From: SURF-13 sp041695325
GTDB taxonomy: Bacteria > Pseudomonadota > Gammaproteobacteria > SURF-13
Length of the DNA stretch: 18,674 bases
Assembly: GCA_041695325.1 (NCBI GenBank)
Contig: JBGFRC010000008.1
Coordinates: 1-18,674 of the forward strand
Direction: 5' to 3'
In this document: piece by piece, positions 9,008-16,349 of the stretch
Layout: every line of letters starts with the position of its first letter
Position numbering within the stretch: position 1 is the stretch's first letter
Program-made: the position numbers and the translations under genes
Notes under the pieces: model-generated
The model's input: the letters and a program-made list of their open reading frames with translations, nothing else
What the model was told of the DNA's origin: nothing
Database searches by the model: none

Positions 9008-9334
9008 TTATAAATTCGAGTCAATAAACGCGGTCAACTGTGATTTGGAAAGCGCCCCCACCTTGGTTGCCTGCACGTTGCCGCTCTTGAACAGCATCAG
9101 GGTCGGGATGCCGCGTATGCCGTATTTGGGCGGGGTGACGGGGTTCTGGTCTATGTTGAGCTTGGCCACTTTGAGCCTGCCGTTGTATTCGGCGGCAATT
9201 TCCTCCAGGATCGGCGCGATCATGCGGCACGGGCCGCACCAGTCCGCCCAGTAATCCACCAGCACCGGGGTGGCGGATTTCAATACATCGCCCTCAAAAC
9301 TGGAGTCCGTGATATGAACGATCTGTTCGCCCAC
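9008..9334 (-). CDS. trxA: Thioredoxin 1
   Basis: Cytoplasmic disulfide reductase, the general electron donor to ribonucleotide reductase and other thiol enzymes. The 108 residues match E. coli TrxA length. The active site is WCGPC at 32-36 (Cys33, Cys36), preceded by VLVDYWAD, and the cis-proline loop GIRGIPTLMLF places Pro77. The initiator is GTG (9332-9334) with GAGGTG 6-11 nt upstream; the resulting N-terminus GEQIVHITDSSF is the family pattern, so GTG is well supported. It is directly upstream of rho and divergent from rhlB, the arrangement seen in E. coli. The last residues (SQLTAFIDSNL) are a normal family C-terminus. Confidence 0.97.
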   Translation of the reverse strand: MGEQIVHITDSSFEGDVLKSATPVLVDYWADWCGPCRMIAPILEEIAAEYNGRLKVAKLNIDQNPVTPPKYGIRGIPTLMLFKSGNVQATKVGALSKSQLTAFIDSNL

Positions 9335-9564
9335 TTTTACACCTCGAAATTGTAATCAAGTCCAATTCGCAACGACAAGCTTGGAGTTCAAGGAAGGATT
9401 CTTGTTCGTGCCGTCGCCCCGCACGTTGCGGGAGACTGTTATGGGCTACATCGGAGAATCAGGGAGTAGCCGCTAGGGGTATTTTGCACCGGTTCCGGCT
9501 TAAATAGCAAGACCTTGGAAATAAGCGAGTTACAGCCCGGCCGATTTTGCTATGCTGTAGCACC
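9335..9564. other. Divergent trxA-rhlB intergenic region
   Basis: 230 bp between two divergent genes, presumably with both promoters. A small perfect inverted repeat CCCGCA/TGCGGG sits at 9418-9423/9427-9432. Towards rhlB, TATGCT (9551-9556) could be a -10 but lies only 9 nt before the ATG with no convincing -35. Towards trxA, TACAAT (minus strand, 9349-9354) is too close to the ribosome-binding site to be a normal promoter. Nothing coding is seen. Confidence 0.4.
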
Positions 9565-10848
9565 ATGAACGACCAACATGTAGGCAAACTGCCCTTTGCC
9601 TCCTTGGGGCTGTCCCAGGAGTTGATGCAAGGCATTGAAGCGGCAGGATTTTCTTATTGCACCCCGATCCAGGCCGAGACGCTGCCGCAGGCCTTGCAGG
9701 GGCTGGATGTGGCGGGCCAGGCCCAAACCGGCACCGGCAAGACCGCCGCCTTTCTGCTGGCGCTGATGCAGCATCTGCTCAGGCACCCGCCGGCGGCGCG
9801 GCGCAAGCCCAGCCAGCCGCGCGCGCTGGTGCTCGCCCCCACGCGCGAGCTGGCAGTGCAGATACACAAGGACGCCGAACAGCTCGGCGCGCACAGCGGC
9901 TTTCGCTTCGGCGTGGTGTACGGCGGCGCGGGTTACGACACGCAGCGCGCCATGCTGGAGGCGGGCGTGGACGTGCTGATCGGCACGCCGGGACGCATCA
10001 TAGATTATTTCAAGCAGCACGTGTTTGACCTCAAGGCCGTGCAGGTGATGGTGCTGGACGAGGCCGACCGCATGTTTGATCTCGGCTTCATCGCTGATGT
10101 GCGCTACATCCTGCGCCGCCTGCCGCCGCCGGAACAGCGCCTCAACATGCTGTTCTCGGCCACGCTGTCGCTGCGCGTCACCGAGCTCGCCTACGAGCAC
10201 ATGAACAATCCGCGCCTGATCGCCATCGAGCCAGACAAGGTCACGGCGGACAAGGTGAGCCAGCAGGTGTATCACGCCTCCAACGAAGAAAAGATTCCGC
10301 TGCTCATCGGGCTGCTGAAAGGCATGGGCGCCGCGCGCAGCATCGTGTTCACCAACACCAAGCACGCGGCGCACAAGGTGTGGGGCTATCTGGAAGGCAA
10401 CGGCTTCAAGGCCGCCATGCTGTCCGGCGACGTGCCGCAGAAAAAGCGCCTGAAGCTGCTCAACGATTTTCAGCGCGGCGAGCTGGCGATACTGGTGGCC
10501 ACCGACGTGGCGGCGCGCGGCCTGCACATCCCCGGCGTGAGCCACGTGTTCAACTACGACCTGCCGCAATCGGGCGAAGACTACGTGCACCGCATCGGGC
10601 GCACCGCGCGCGCCGGCGCCTCCGGCGACGCGATCAGCTTCGCCTGCGAGGACTACGCCTTCTCCATGCCCGAGATCGAGGCCTACATCGGCCACAAGAT
10701 ACCCGTGGCGCGCATTACCCCGGAGTTGCTCGCCAAGCCGCTGCCGCCGGTCAAGAGTGAGCGTCCCCGTCTGCCACGCCACCCGCAGCGCGGCAAACCG
10801 CGCGCGCGCGGCGGCCCGCCCCGGCGGCAAAGCACAAGGCGCAGATAA
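9565..10848 (+). CDS. rhlB: DEAD-box ATP-dependent RNA helicase RhlB
   Basis: DEAD-box helicase; in E. coli RhlB is the helicase of the RNA degradosome and unwinds structured mRNA for RNase E/PNPase. All motifs are present: Q motif GFSYCTPIQ, motif I AQTGTGKT, Ia PTRELAVQI, II DEAD in VLDEADRMFDLGF, III SAT in LFSATLSLRV, IV IVFTNTK, V ATDVAARGLHIP, VI YVHRIGRTARAG. Specific stretches (NQRLNMLFSAT-like, QKKRLKLLNDFQRGEL, GLHIPGVSHVFNYDLP, EAYIGHKIPVA) match RhlB rather than RhlE or DeaD, and the neighbourhood (divergent from trxA-rho) is the E. coli rhlB locus. The last ~35 residues are a basic Arg/Pro tail, as in RhlB. A TTG six codons upstream (9547) is in frame, but ATG 9565 gives the expected N-terminus. 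No clear Shine-Dalgarno sequence is seen. Confidence 0.95.
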   Translation: MNDQHVGKLPFASLGLSQELMQGIEAAGFSYCTPIQAETLPQALQGLDVAGQAQTGTGKTAAFLLALMQHLLRHPPAARRKPSQPRALVLAPTRELAVQIHKDAEQLGAHSGFRFGVVYGGAGYDTQRAMLEAGVDVLIGTPGRIIDYFKQHVFDLKAVQVMVLDEADRMFDLGFIADVRYILRRLPPPEQRLNMLFSATLSLRVTELAYEHMNNPRLIAIEPDKVTADKVSQQVYHASNEEKIPLLIGLLKGMGAARSIVFTNTKHAAHKVWGYLEGNGFKAAMLSGDVPQKKRLKLLNDFQRGELAILVATDVAARGLHIPGVSHVFNYDLPQSGEDYVHRIGRTARAGASGDAISFACEDYAFSMPEIEAYIGHKIPVARITPELLAKPLPPVKSERPRLPRHPQRGKPRARGGPPRRQSTRRR

Positions 10849-10854
10849 TAATTT

Positions 10855-10863
10855 TGGTATAAT
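10855..10863 (+). promoter_or_regulatory. Extended -10 promoter for mtnD-mtnB-ispH
   Basis: TGGTATAAT (10855-10863) is a consensus extended -10 (TGnTATAAT) just after the rhlB stop. No recognisable -35 lies 16-18 bp upstream, which is common for extended -10 promoters. Transcription should begin near 10870, giving a leader of about 47 nt. Most of that leader is a degenerate 7-bp tandem repeat. Confidence 0.65.
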
Positions 10864-10875
10864 TTCATGGCTTTT

Positions 10876-10910
10876 TACTCGTTACTCGCTACTCATAACT
10901 TGCTACCGAG
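10876..10910 (+). repeat. Degenerate 7-bp tandem repeat in the mtnD leader
   Basis: Five successive heptamers can be read: TACTCGT, TACTCGC, TACTCAT, AACTTGC, TACCGAG. The first three agree at five of seven positions and the last two are decayed. The last unit runs into the mtnD ribosome-binding site (GAGG, 10908-10911). Such a tract could expand or contract by slippage and change leader length. Confidence 0.55.
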
Positions 10911-10916
10911 GTACTT

Positions 10917-11456
10917 ATGGCCCGCATGATTTTCAGCAACGGAACCGAGACCCACGATCTGCCCGTTATCCAGCAACGCCTGGCCGGCATAGGCATCACG
11001 CTGCGCCACTGGCCGGAGCCTGCCACGCCGCGCGCGCGCGAGCTGCTCGCCCGGCCCGCGCTGTCGGATGCCGAAAAAGAGGAATTGCTGCATGCGGTGG
11101 ACAACCGCTTTGTAGAGCTGAAAAAAGAAGCGGGCTACACCACGCGCGACATGATCGTGCTGCACGAAGACATCCCCGGCCTCGCCGACGTACTGGCCAA
11201 GTTCGACAAGATACACCTGCACACCGACGACGAGGTGCGTTACATCCTGGCGGGCAAGGGCTATTTCGGATTCGTGGAAAAGGACGGCAACCAGTTCATG
11301 CTGGAGGTGAGCGTGGGCGATTACATCAACGTCCCTGCCAACACCGAACACTGGTTCACCTTGGGCGACTCGAAGCGCATCAAGGCGGTGCGTTATTTCA
11401 TAGACACCAGCGGCTGGACGCCGGTGTATACGCAACGGACGATGTTGTTTGGTTAA
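10917..11456 (+). CDS. mtnD: Acireductone dioxygenase
   Basis: Cupin metalloenzyme of the methionine salvage pathway. It oxidises 1,2-dihydroxy-3-keto-5-methylthiopentene with O2; the Fe2+ form yields 4-methylthio-2-oxobutanoate plus formate, the Ni2+ form yields methylthiopropionate, CO and formate. The 179 residues are the usual bacterial length. The metal ligands are His100, His102 and Glu106 (IHLHTDDEVRYIL) and His145 (ANTEHWF), equivalent to 96/98/102/140 in the Klebsiella enzyme. GAGG precedes the ATG by 5 nt. The TAA stop overlaps the mtnB ATG by one base, so the two are translationally coupled. Which metal is used in vivo cannot be read from sequence. Confidence 0.95.
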   Translation: MARMIFSNGTETHDLPVIQQRLAGIGITLRHWPEPATPRARELLARPALSDAEKEELLHAVDNRFVELKKEAGYTTRDMIVLHEDIPGLADVLAKFDKIHLHTDDEVRYILAGKGYFGFVEKDGNQFMLEVSVGDYINVPANTEHWFTLGDSKRIKAVRYFIDTSGWTPVYTQRTMLFG

Positions 11457-12082
11457 TGCCGCGGTTGCTTGACGATCTTGCACCGCGCGCCGCCCTGGTC
11501 GAGATCGCGCGCGACTTCCACGCCCGCGGCTGGATGGCGGGCACGGCGGGAAACTTAAGCGCGTGCGACGACGAGAAGAGCTTCTGGATCACCGCCAGCG
11601 GCTGCCCCAAGGGGCATCTGGAACAGGACGATTTTCTGCTGGTGGACAGCGCAAGCGGCGCGGTTATCGAGCAGGCCGCGCCCGGACTCAGGCCCTCCGC
11701 CGAAACCGCCATCCACCGCGTGATTTATCAATGCATCCCCGGTGCGCGCGCCTGTTTGCACGTGCACAGTGTGGATGCCTGCCTCGCGGCGGAACAGGCG
11801 GAGGCGGATAATCTGCCGCTGCCTGCGCTGGAAATGCTCAAGGGCTTGGGCGTTTGGGAGCAATCCCCCAAGGTGAGCTTGCCCCTGTTTGCAAACATTC
11901 TGGATGTGAACAAAATTGCTGAGGCGATTAAACAGCGTTTTGCCTCCGGAGCGCCGCCCGTCCCCGCGCTCATGGTGCGCGGCCACGGCGTCACCGTCTG
12001 GGGCGGTTCGCCGCAAGAGGCGTATAATCGCGTCGAATGTCTGGAGTTTATCCTGAGCTATCTCGCGCGCTTGAAACCGTAG
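11456..12082 (+). CDS. mtnB: Methylthioribulose-1-phosphate dehydratase
   Basis: Zn-dependent class II aldolase-fold enzyme that dehydrates 5-methylthioribulose-1-phosphate to the diketo intermediate of methionine salvage. The start chosen is the ATG overlapping the mtnD stop (TAATG), giving 208 residues, the normal length. Motifs are GTAGNLS (29-35), the acidic catalytic region SAET (81-84), zinc ligands His102 and His104 in LHVHS, and a third histidine (His177) in VRGHGVTVWG. The frame is open far upstream inside mtnD, but that part is only a shadow. The pathway step between MtnB and MtnD (enolase-phosphatase MtnC) and the isomerase MtnA are not in the window. ispH begins 8 nt downstream, so the three genes probably share one transcript. 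Confidence 0.94.
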   Translation: MPRLLDDLAPRAALVEIARDFHARGWMAGTAGNLSACDDEKSFWITASGCPKGHLEQDDFLLVDSASGAVIEQAAPGLRPSAETAIHRVIYQCIPGARACLHVHSVDACLAAEQAEADNLPLPALEMLKGLGVWEQSPKVSLPLFANILDVNKIAEAIKQRFASGAPPVPALMVRGHGVTVWGGSPQEAYNRVECLEFILSYLARLKP

Positions 12083-12090
12083 GGCCGAAT

Positions 12091-13029
12091 GTGAAAGTCA
12101 TACTCGCCAACCCACGCGGCTTCTGCGCCGGGGTGGACCGCGCCATCGTCATCGTCGAGCGCGCGCTGGAAAAGTTCGGCGCGCCGGTTTACGTGCGTCA
12201 CGAGGTGGTGCACAACACATTCGTGGTAGAAGGGCTGCGCAACAAGGGCGCGGTGTTCGTGGACGAGCTGGACCAGGTGCCGGACGGCGAAATCGTGATC
12301 TTCAGCGCGCACGGCGTGTCGCGCGCGGTGCGCGAGCAAGCCGCGCGGCGCGGCCTCAAGGTGTTCGACGCCACCTGTCCCTTGGTCACCAAGGTGCACA
12401 TGGAAGTGCTGGGCCACTACCGCGACGGACGCGAGTGTATTCTGATCGGCCACAGGGGCCACCCCGAGGTCGAGGGTACCATGGGGCAATATAACCGCCC
12501 GCATGACCTGGGGCGCATGCATCTGGTGGAAAGCGTCGCGGACGTGAACAGCTTGGAAGTCAAAGACCCCGACAAGCTCGCCTACGTCACCCAGACCACC
12601 CTGTCCATGGACGACACCGCGCGCGTGATCGAGGCGCTGCGCGCGCGTTTTCCCAAGATTATCGGCCCCAAGAAAGACGACATCTGCTACGCCACGCAAA
12701 ACCGCCAGGATGCGGTGAAACAGCTCGCCGGGCAGTGCGACCTGCTGCTGGTGGTGGGTTCGCCCAATAGCTCGAATTCAAATCGCCTGAGAGAACTGTC
12801 CGCCAAGCTCGGCACCCCCGCCTATCTGATAGACAGCGCCGCGGATATTCAACGCGAGTGGCTTATGGACAAAAACAGTATAGGCGTCACCGCCGGCGCC
12901 TCCGCCCCGGAAGCGCTGGTGCGGCAGGTGGTTGAAAAACTCAAGACCTGGGGCGCGCAACAGATGATCGAGAGCGACGGCCCGCGCGAGAACGTCATGT
13001 TCCCCTTGCCCAGGGTACTCCATGCATAA
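12091..13029 (+). CDS. ispH: 4-hydroxy-3-methylbut-2-enyl diphosphate reductase
   Basis: Last enzyme of the MEP pathway, an iron-sulfur protein that reduces HMBPP to isopentenyl and dimethylallyl diphosphate (also called LytB). The preferred start is GTG 12091, giving 312 residues that begin MKVILANPRGFCAGVDRAI, close to E. coli IspH; an in-frame ATG 18 codons upstream lies inside mtnB and would add unrelated residues. Cluster cysteines are Cys12, Cys96 and Cys199. Substrate-binding motifs YVRHEVVHN (His41), FSAHGVS (His74) and GHPEVEGTMGQY (His124, catalytic Glu126) are all present, as are DDICYAT and VVGSPNSSNSNRL. AGGG lies about 6 nt before the GTG. The gene is probably cotranscribed with mtnDB by proximity only; the pathways are unrelated. 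Confidence 0.97.
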   Translation: MKVILANPRGFCAGVDRAIVIVERALEKFGAPVYVRHEVVHNTFVVEGLRNKGAVFVDELDQVPDGEIVIFSAHGVSRAVREQAARRGLKVFDATCPLVTKVHMEVLGHYRDGRECILIGHRGHPEVEGTMGQYNRPHDLGRMHLVESVADVNSLEVKDPDKLAYVTQTTLSMDDTARVIEALRARFPKIIGPKKDDICYATQNRQDAVKQLAGQCDLLLVVGSPNSSNSNRLRELSAKLGTPAYLIDSAADIQREWLMDKNSIGVTAGASAPEALVRQVVEKLKTWGAQQMIESDGPRENVMFPLPRVLHA

Positions 13030-13122
13030 AACATCCCTGTGATCCAACCTTGATGTCCATGCGCTCTCAACGCGGCCTGCTTGACCCGCGGCAGCGGTTC
13101 AACATAAGGTTCGGTAGGGATT

Positions 13123-13155
13123 AGCCGCTCAGGGTGTGTGGCTTTTATGTTTTTT
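13123..13155 (+). terminator. Probable intrinsic terminator of the mtnD-mtnB-ispH unit
   Basis: AGCCGC (13123-13128) pairs with GTGGCT (13138-13143) with one G-U pair and a 9-nt loop, followed by TTTATGTTTTTT. The stem is short but the T-rich tail is right for the plus strand. It lies about 95 bp after ispH and at the end of the convergent pilV gene. Confidence 0.55.
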
Positions 13156-13684
13156 ATTCGATGGTCTTGCCCGAATTGACCGGGTCGTGAGCGCTGATGA
13201 TGGTGCTGACCGCAACGCTCTGAGGGTTATTGTTTTGATCCGTCCATTGTATGGTAACGGTAGCCAGTTTGAAATGGGGGTGCTCAGGCGCCGGATTGGG
13301 CGCCGTGGTCGTGGCGGCTTGCCCATAGACGGGCGCCGGGCCGGTGTTGGGATAATAATAGTTGGCAACCGTCCAGCTCCGGCTATAGGCAACGTTGGAA
13401 ATCGTCACCGTTCCGTTGGGCAAGGTCCCGCCGGTATTGGTGCCGATATCCCGGTAGGAAACCATTCCGCTCGCGGCCGGGGCCAGGGTCTCATAGTGGC
13501 GCAAATCCGCGATTTTCTCCTCGGTCAGACGCGCCGCGATGGCGCGCTCCTTGGCGCCCGCGCTGTATTCGAACACGGTGGCCTGGAATTTCGCCACGGC
13601 GGCGAAGCCGACGGCGAGCACGGCCAGCGCAATCAGCACCTCAATCAGGCTGAATCCCCTTATGGGATGACGCAAACGGCGCAT
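13154..13684 (-). CDS. pilV: Type IV pilus minor pilin PilV-like
   Basis: Prepilin-like protein of 176 residues, probably a minor pilin in the priming complex of the type IV pilus. The class III signal is MRRLRHPIRG/FSLIEVLIALAV, with cleavage after Gly10 and the conserved Glu at mature position 5 (Glu15), followed by the hydrophobic helix LAVLAVGFAAVAKFQ. The remainder is a small beta-rich pilin head (TISNVAYSRSW..., KLATVTIQWTDQ). LIEVLIALAVLAVG is the usual PilV/GspI-type start. It begins 2 nt after the pilX stop (TGACCATG), so it is coupled to pilX and is last in the operon. The PilV name is by N-terminal pattern and position; the head domain is too variable to be certain. Confidence 0.85.
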   Translation of the reverse strand: MRRLRHPIRGFSLIEVLIALAVLAVGFAAVAKFQATVFEYSAGAKERAIAARLTEEKIADLRHYETLAPAASGMVSYRDIGTNTGGTLPNGTVTISNVAYSRSWTVANYYYPNTGPAPVYGQAATTTAPNPAPEHPHFKLATVTIQWTDQNNNPQSVAVSTIISAHDPVNSGKTIE

Positions 13685-13686
13685 GG

Positions 13687-14961
13687 TCAGGATACCGGTT
13701 TTTGATAGGTGTCCAGCCAGCCGCCGGGCACCTTGGCGAAACCGCCGGTGTTGTTGGTGAGAATCTTGGAAAGATCCAGATAGCGAAAAGTGTAATTGCC
13801 GGCTCCAAGATCAACAGCATGATCGGAAACAAGCCCGCCCCACAAAACGGAGTTGCCGGTCAGTTCGATAGTCCCGCTGCCTTTTTTGTAAATCAGTCCA
13901 TAAACATGGGGGTTGCCATACATTCTGACATTTCCTTCCACCACGATAATGGCCGGGGCCGTGGCGCTGCCTACCGGTGAGGTAATGTGGCAATCGCCCG
14001 TCACCCAGATTTGCCCGGACGAAGCGTCGGTGAGGCTGCTGCAGTCCGCCAGCACAGTGGATTTATTTTTGACGGTGTCGGCTTGGGAGGTGGGGACGCC
14101 AAAGACGTATTGGAATGGGTCAGCCGGAAAACCATTATGGTTGTGCGCGATGTCGCCGCCATTGATGGTGTTGTTGCCCTGTTTGTAGCTCAGCTTGTTT
14201 TGTCCGCTGCAATTTGAGCCCGGCACGCAGGTCGCCGCGTTACCGCCCAGCGTCACGGCGTTGCCCGACCACACGGACAGGGGTCTGCCCGTTTGGAGGG
14301 GTGGATAAAATGATGACGGCGGGTTGGGATTGCCATAGACCCTGAAGTTGCCCGTGAGCGTAACCTGGCCGCGCGCGGCGAGCGGGCTGGACGGCATATT
14401 GACGGAGGAGAAATACTTCACGAGCTGCTGCACGACGGCGCTGCCCGCCAGCGGATCGGAGTTGGGGGTCACCGAGGCGAGGATGATCATCCTGGGCTGG
14501 TCTCTGACATCCACCTGCCCGCCCTCGCTTTCCGTGAGGAGGTAAACGGTAGTGGTGTAAGGGCTGTCGGGCAGGCTGATTTGATTGGGCAGGGTAAGCT
14601 TAAGCCAGGCATTGCCGTAGTGGTTGGTCTGGCCGTCTCCGCAGGGCAGGGTGGTTTCCGTGGAGCAAAATGCCCATGTCCAAGACCCGCTGTTAGCAAC
14701 CCCCGGAGAAACGACCGGGTCAATTCTGGGCAGATTGGCGTTGAGATAGGCGATGGCCTGCTCGATGGCCGTCTGCGCGGTTTCGTGCGCGCTCAGCGTG
14801 CGCATGTCGTTGGCGGAGATGCGCTGCTCCAGGCCGCCCACCTTGGCGACGTTGAAGGTGAGGAGGGTGAGGGCGAGCAGCAGTACCAGCGCAATCGCCA
14901 GCGTCGCCATGCCGCGCTGGCGTTTCAACGTCGTGATGGAGCGAGCAAAGGCTGACTGCAT
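13687..14961 (-). CDS. pilX: PilX-type minor pilin with long C-terminal domain
   Basis: Minor pilus assembly protein, 424 residues from the ATG at 14961 (an upstream in-frame ATG at 14997 would give 436 but overlaps pilW by 20 nt and has no ribosome-binding site). The N-terminus has RQRG/MATLAIALVLLLALTLL, a PilX/GspK-like type III signal and helix without Glu at +5, as is common in that family. Known PilX proteins are often 150-200 residues; here a ~250-residue C-terminal region follows. It contains two related segments GNFRVYGNP (204-212) and GNVRMYGNP (343-351) and many Gly/Asn turns, suggesting a beta-solenoid-like or repeat-built head. There are several cysteines (in AFCSTETTLPCG, CVPGSNCSG, ADCSS, GDCHI), which may form disulfides outside the cytoplasm. 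It may replace or supplement an adhesin-like tip role; this is inference. Confidence 0.82.
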   Translation of the reverse strand: MQSAFARSITTLKRQRGMATLAIALVLLLALTLLTFNVAKVGGLEQRISANDMRTLSAHETAQTAIEQAIAYLNANLPRIDPVVSPGVANSGSWTWAFCSTETTLPCGDGQTNHYGNAWLKLTLPNQISLPDSPYTTTVYLLTESEGGQVDVRDQPRMIILASVTPNSDPLAGSAVVQQLVKYFSSVNMPSSPLAARGQVTLTGNFRVYGNPNPPSSFYPPLQTGRPLSVWSGNAVTLGGNAATCVPGSNCSGQNKLSYKQGNNTINGGDIAHNHNGFPADPFQYVFGVPTSQADTVKNKSTVLADCSSLTDASSGQIWVTGDCHITSPVGSATAPAIIVVEGNVRMYGNPHVYGLIYKKGSGTIELTGNSVLWGGLVSDHAVDLGAGNYTFRYLDLSKILTNNTGGFAKVPGGWLDTYQKPVS

Positions 14962-14977
14962 GACGCTATTCTCAAGA

Positions 14978-15652
14978 TTAGGGTTGGTAGTAGTCATTGT
15001 GCACGCGCACCGCCTCTTGCAAGGTGCGGCTCACCTGAGTGTCGTTACGCAGCCGTCCCGTCAGGGTGACGGTCACCTCGCGCACCACAATGCGGCTGGT
15101 GCCGGGCCCCGCTCCGTCAATATCCGCGCTCCGGCTGGCGAGCGCGAAGTTGAGGCCGGTGATTTCCGTGGTCGTGGTATCATTAATGTCCTCCCATCCG
15201 GTCTCGCCGCAGGCTTTGCCGCTTATGCGCGTTTCCACCGCGCCGCTTCTCAGACGGAAGCCAAAGCGCTCGTCCGCATCCGATGACGAAGAAGTGGTGA
15301 CGGCGCCGTCTCCGTTCCTGTCATAGCTGAAGGTGATGCAGGAGCCGTCGGGTTCCGAACCGAACTTAGCGGGGTTATCCAGGGTGAAGGGGTTGGTATT
15401 GGAAGTGCCGGGGCCGATGGAGGAGGAGGCGTTGCCCCAATATCCGGCGCGCCGGAGATCGCGCGTCATCAGGCTCATGACGGCTTGCAGCTCCTGGTGC
15501 AGCCTGGCCATTTTAAGGGTGTCGCCGCCGGCCTTGACGTTGTGCGCGAACATCGCCGTGATACCCGCCAACACCACCAAGCCGACGGCGATGGAGATCA
15601 TCAGCTCCACCAGGCTGAAACCTGACGCGCGGCGCCGGACGGGTCTCAACAT
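14978..15652 (-). CDS. pilW: Type IV pilus minor pilin PilW-like
   Basis: Prepilin-like protein of 224 residues. The class III leader MLRPVRRRASG/FSLVELMISIAVGLVVL is cleaved after Gly11, with Glu16 at mature position 5. The following segment (NVKAGGDTLKMARLHQELQ, then MTRDLRRAGYWGNA) is characteristic of PilW. The head contains two well-separated cysteines (DGSCITF and KACGETG), possibly a disulfide. Its ATG overlaps the upstream fimT-like stop by 7 nt, showing tight coupling. PilW works with PilV, PilX and FimU/FimT to start pilus assembly in the inner membrane, in known systems. Confidence 0.9.
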   Translation of the reverse strand: MLRPVRRRASGFSLVELMISIAVGLVVLAGITAMFAHNVKAGGDTLKMARLHQELQAVMSLMTRDLRRAGYWGNASSSIGPGTSNTNPFTLDNPAKFGSEPDGSCITFSYDRNGDGAVTTSSSSDADERFGFRLRSGAVETRISGKACGETGWEDINDTTTTEITGLNFALASRSADIDGAGPGTSRIVVREVTVTLTGRLRNDTQVSRTLQEAVRVHNDYYQP

Positions 15653-16182
15653 GATCCTGAGCTCGGTTTGTAATCAGGCACGTTAGTGGAGCAGATGCGC
15701 ACCCGCCCCGGGTTGCTGACGATGACCTCCACTGTGCCGATGGCGCTGGACTGCAAGGATACTCTACCCTGATTGGCGGTTCCTCGCCGCGGGTCGAAGG
15801 TGACGTTATTGGATGCAAAGGTGTTGTTACTTAAGGTAACGTTTCTGAAATCCGTGCCCGATACCACCTTCTGCACCCCGCCCACGGTGCAGTTGCCGGG
15901 CGCCGAGTTGCAGTCGCAGTCGCTGGAGGGTTCAACATCCATGCCATAGCACCAGGCGCTCGTGCTGGTGAAATAAACGGTCACGCGCTTATTTTGGCGG
16001 ATGGCCTCGCTGCGCGCGAATTGAAGATCGCTGTAAAGCTGTTCCACCGCGCCGGTCAGACGCCGTTTGTCCAGCGTGCTCTGGAAGGCGGGGATGCCGG
16101 CGGTGAGCAGGATGGCGAGTACCGCTACGGTGACTATCATCTCCACCAGCGTAAAGCCCTTGAATTTACGTGCCGGACGCAT
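15646..16182 (-). CDS. fimT: FimT/GspH-type minor pseudopilin
   Basis: Prepilin-like protein of 178 residues. The start at 16180-16182 has GAGGAG about 6 nt upstream; the open frame continues 37 codons further but that part has no signal character. The leader MRPARKFKG/FTLVEMIVTVAVLAILLTAG has cleavage after Gly9 and Glu14 at mature +5. LYSDLQFARSEAIRQNKRVTVY is the GspH/FimT family signature. The head is cysteine-rich (WCYGM, DCDCNSAPGNCT, RICST, SGSC-end), which suggests disulfides and fits an extracytoplasmic pilin. It is first in the operon, divergent from pilE. Naming as FimT rather than FimU is uncertain because these two are hard to separate by sequence. Confidence 0.85.
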   Translation of the reverse strand: MRPARKFKGFTLVEMIVTVAVLAILLTAGIPAFQSTLDKRRLTGAVEQLYSDLQFARSEAIRQNKRVTVYFTSTSAWCYGMDVEPSSDCDCNSAPGNCTVGGVQKVVSGTDFRNVTLSNNTFASNNVTFDPRRGTANQGRVSLQSSAIGTVEVIVSNPGRVRICSTNVPDYKPSSGSC

Positions 16183-16305
16183 GGAAGCTCCTCGGTCTTT
16201 GAGTGTATGGTAGTGCAACCGGGGGAGGTTTAATATATCTTGCAATACCGCCGGTCGGGAAAATCGCGCCGTTCGTCGGAAACCGGTCGCCAAACACTGC
16301 TTGGC

Positions 16306-16321
16306 TTGGCATATAGAGGGC
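16306..16321 (+). promoter_or_regulatory. Weak sigma-54-like promoter for pilE
   Basis: TTGGCATATAGAGGGC has GG and GC separated by 10 nt, the spacing of -24/-12 sigma-54 promoters, and a good -24 box (TGGCA). The -12 box (GGGC in place of TTGC) is poor. The predicted start near 16333 would give a 17-nt leader with GGAG at 16339-16342. Major pilin genes are known to use sigma-54 with PilR in other gammaproteobacteria, but the match is only partial. Confidence 0.3.
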
Positions 16322-16349
16322 GACGGAGTCCCCTTTACGGAGCTTGGAT

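Noticed and set aside
9349..9378. Sigma-70 promoter for trxA (TTGTCG, 18 bp, TACAAT, minus strand)
   Set aside because: The boxes are fair, but transcription would start inside the trxA ribosome-binding site, so it is unlikely to be the working promoter.
9550..10830. 426-codon minus-strand open frame opposite rhlB
   Set aside because: It is His/Gln/Arg-rich with no motif, while rhlB on the other strand has every DEAD-box motif.
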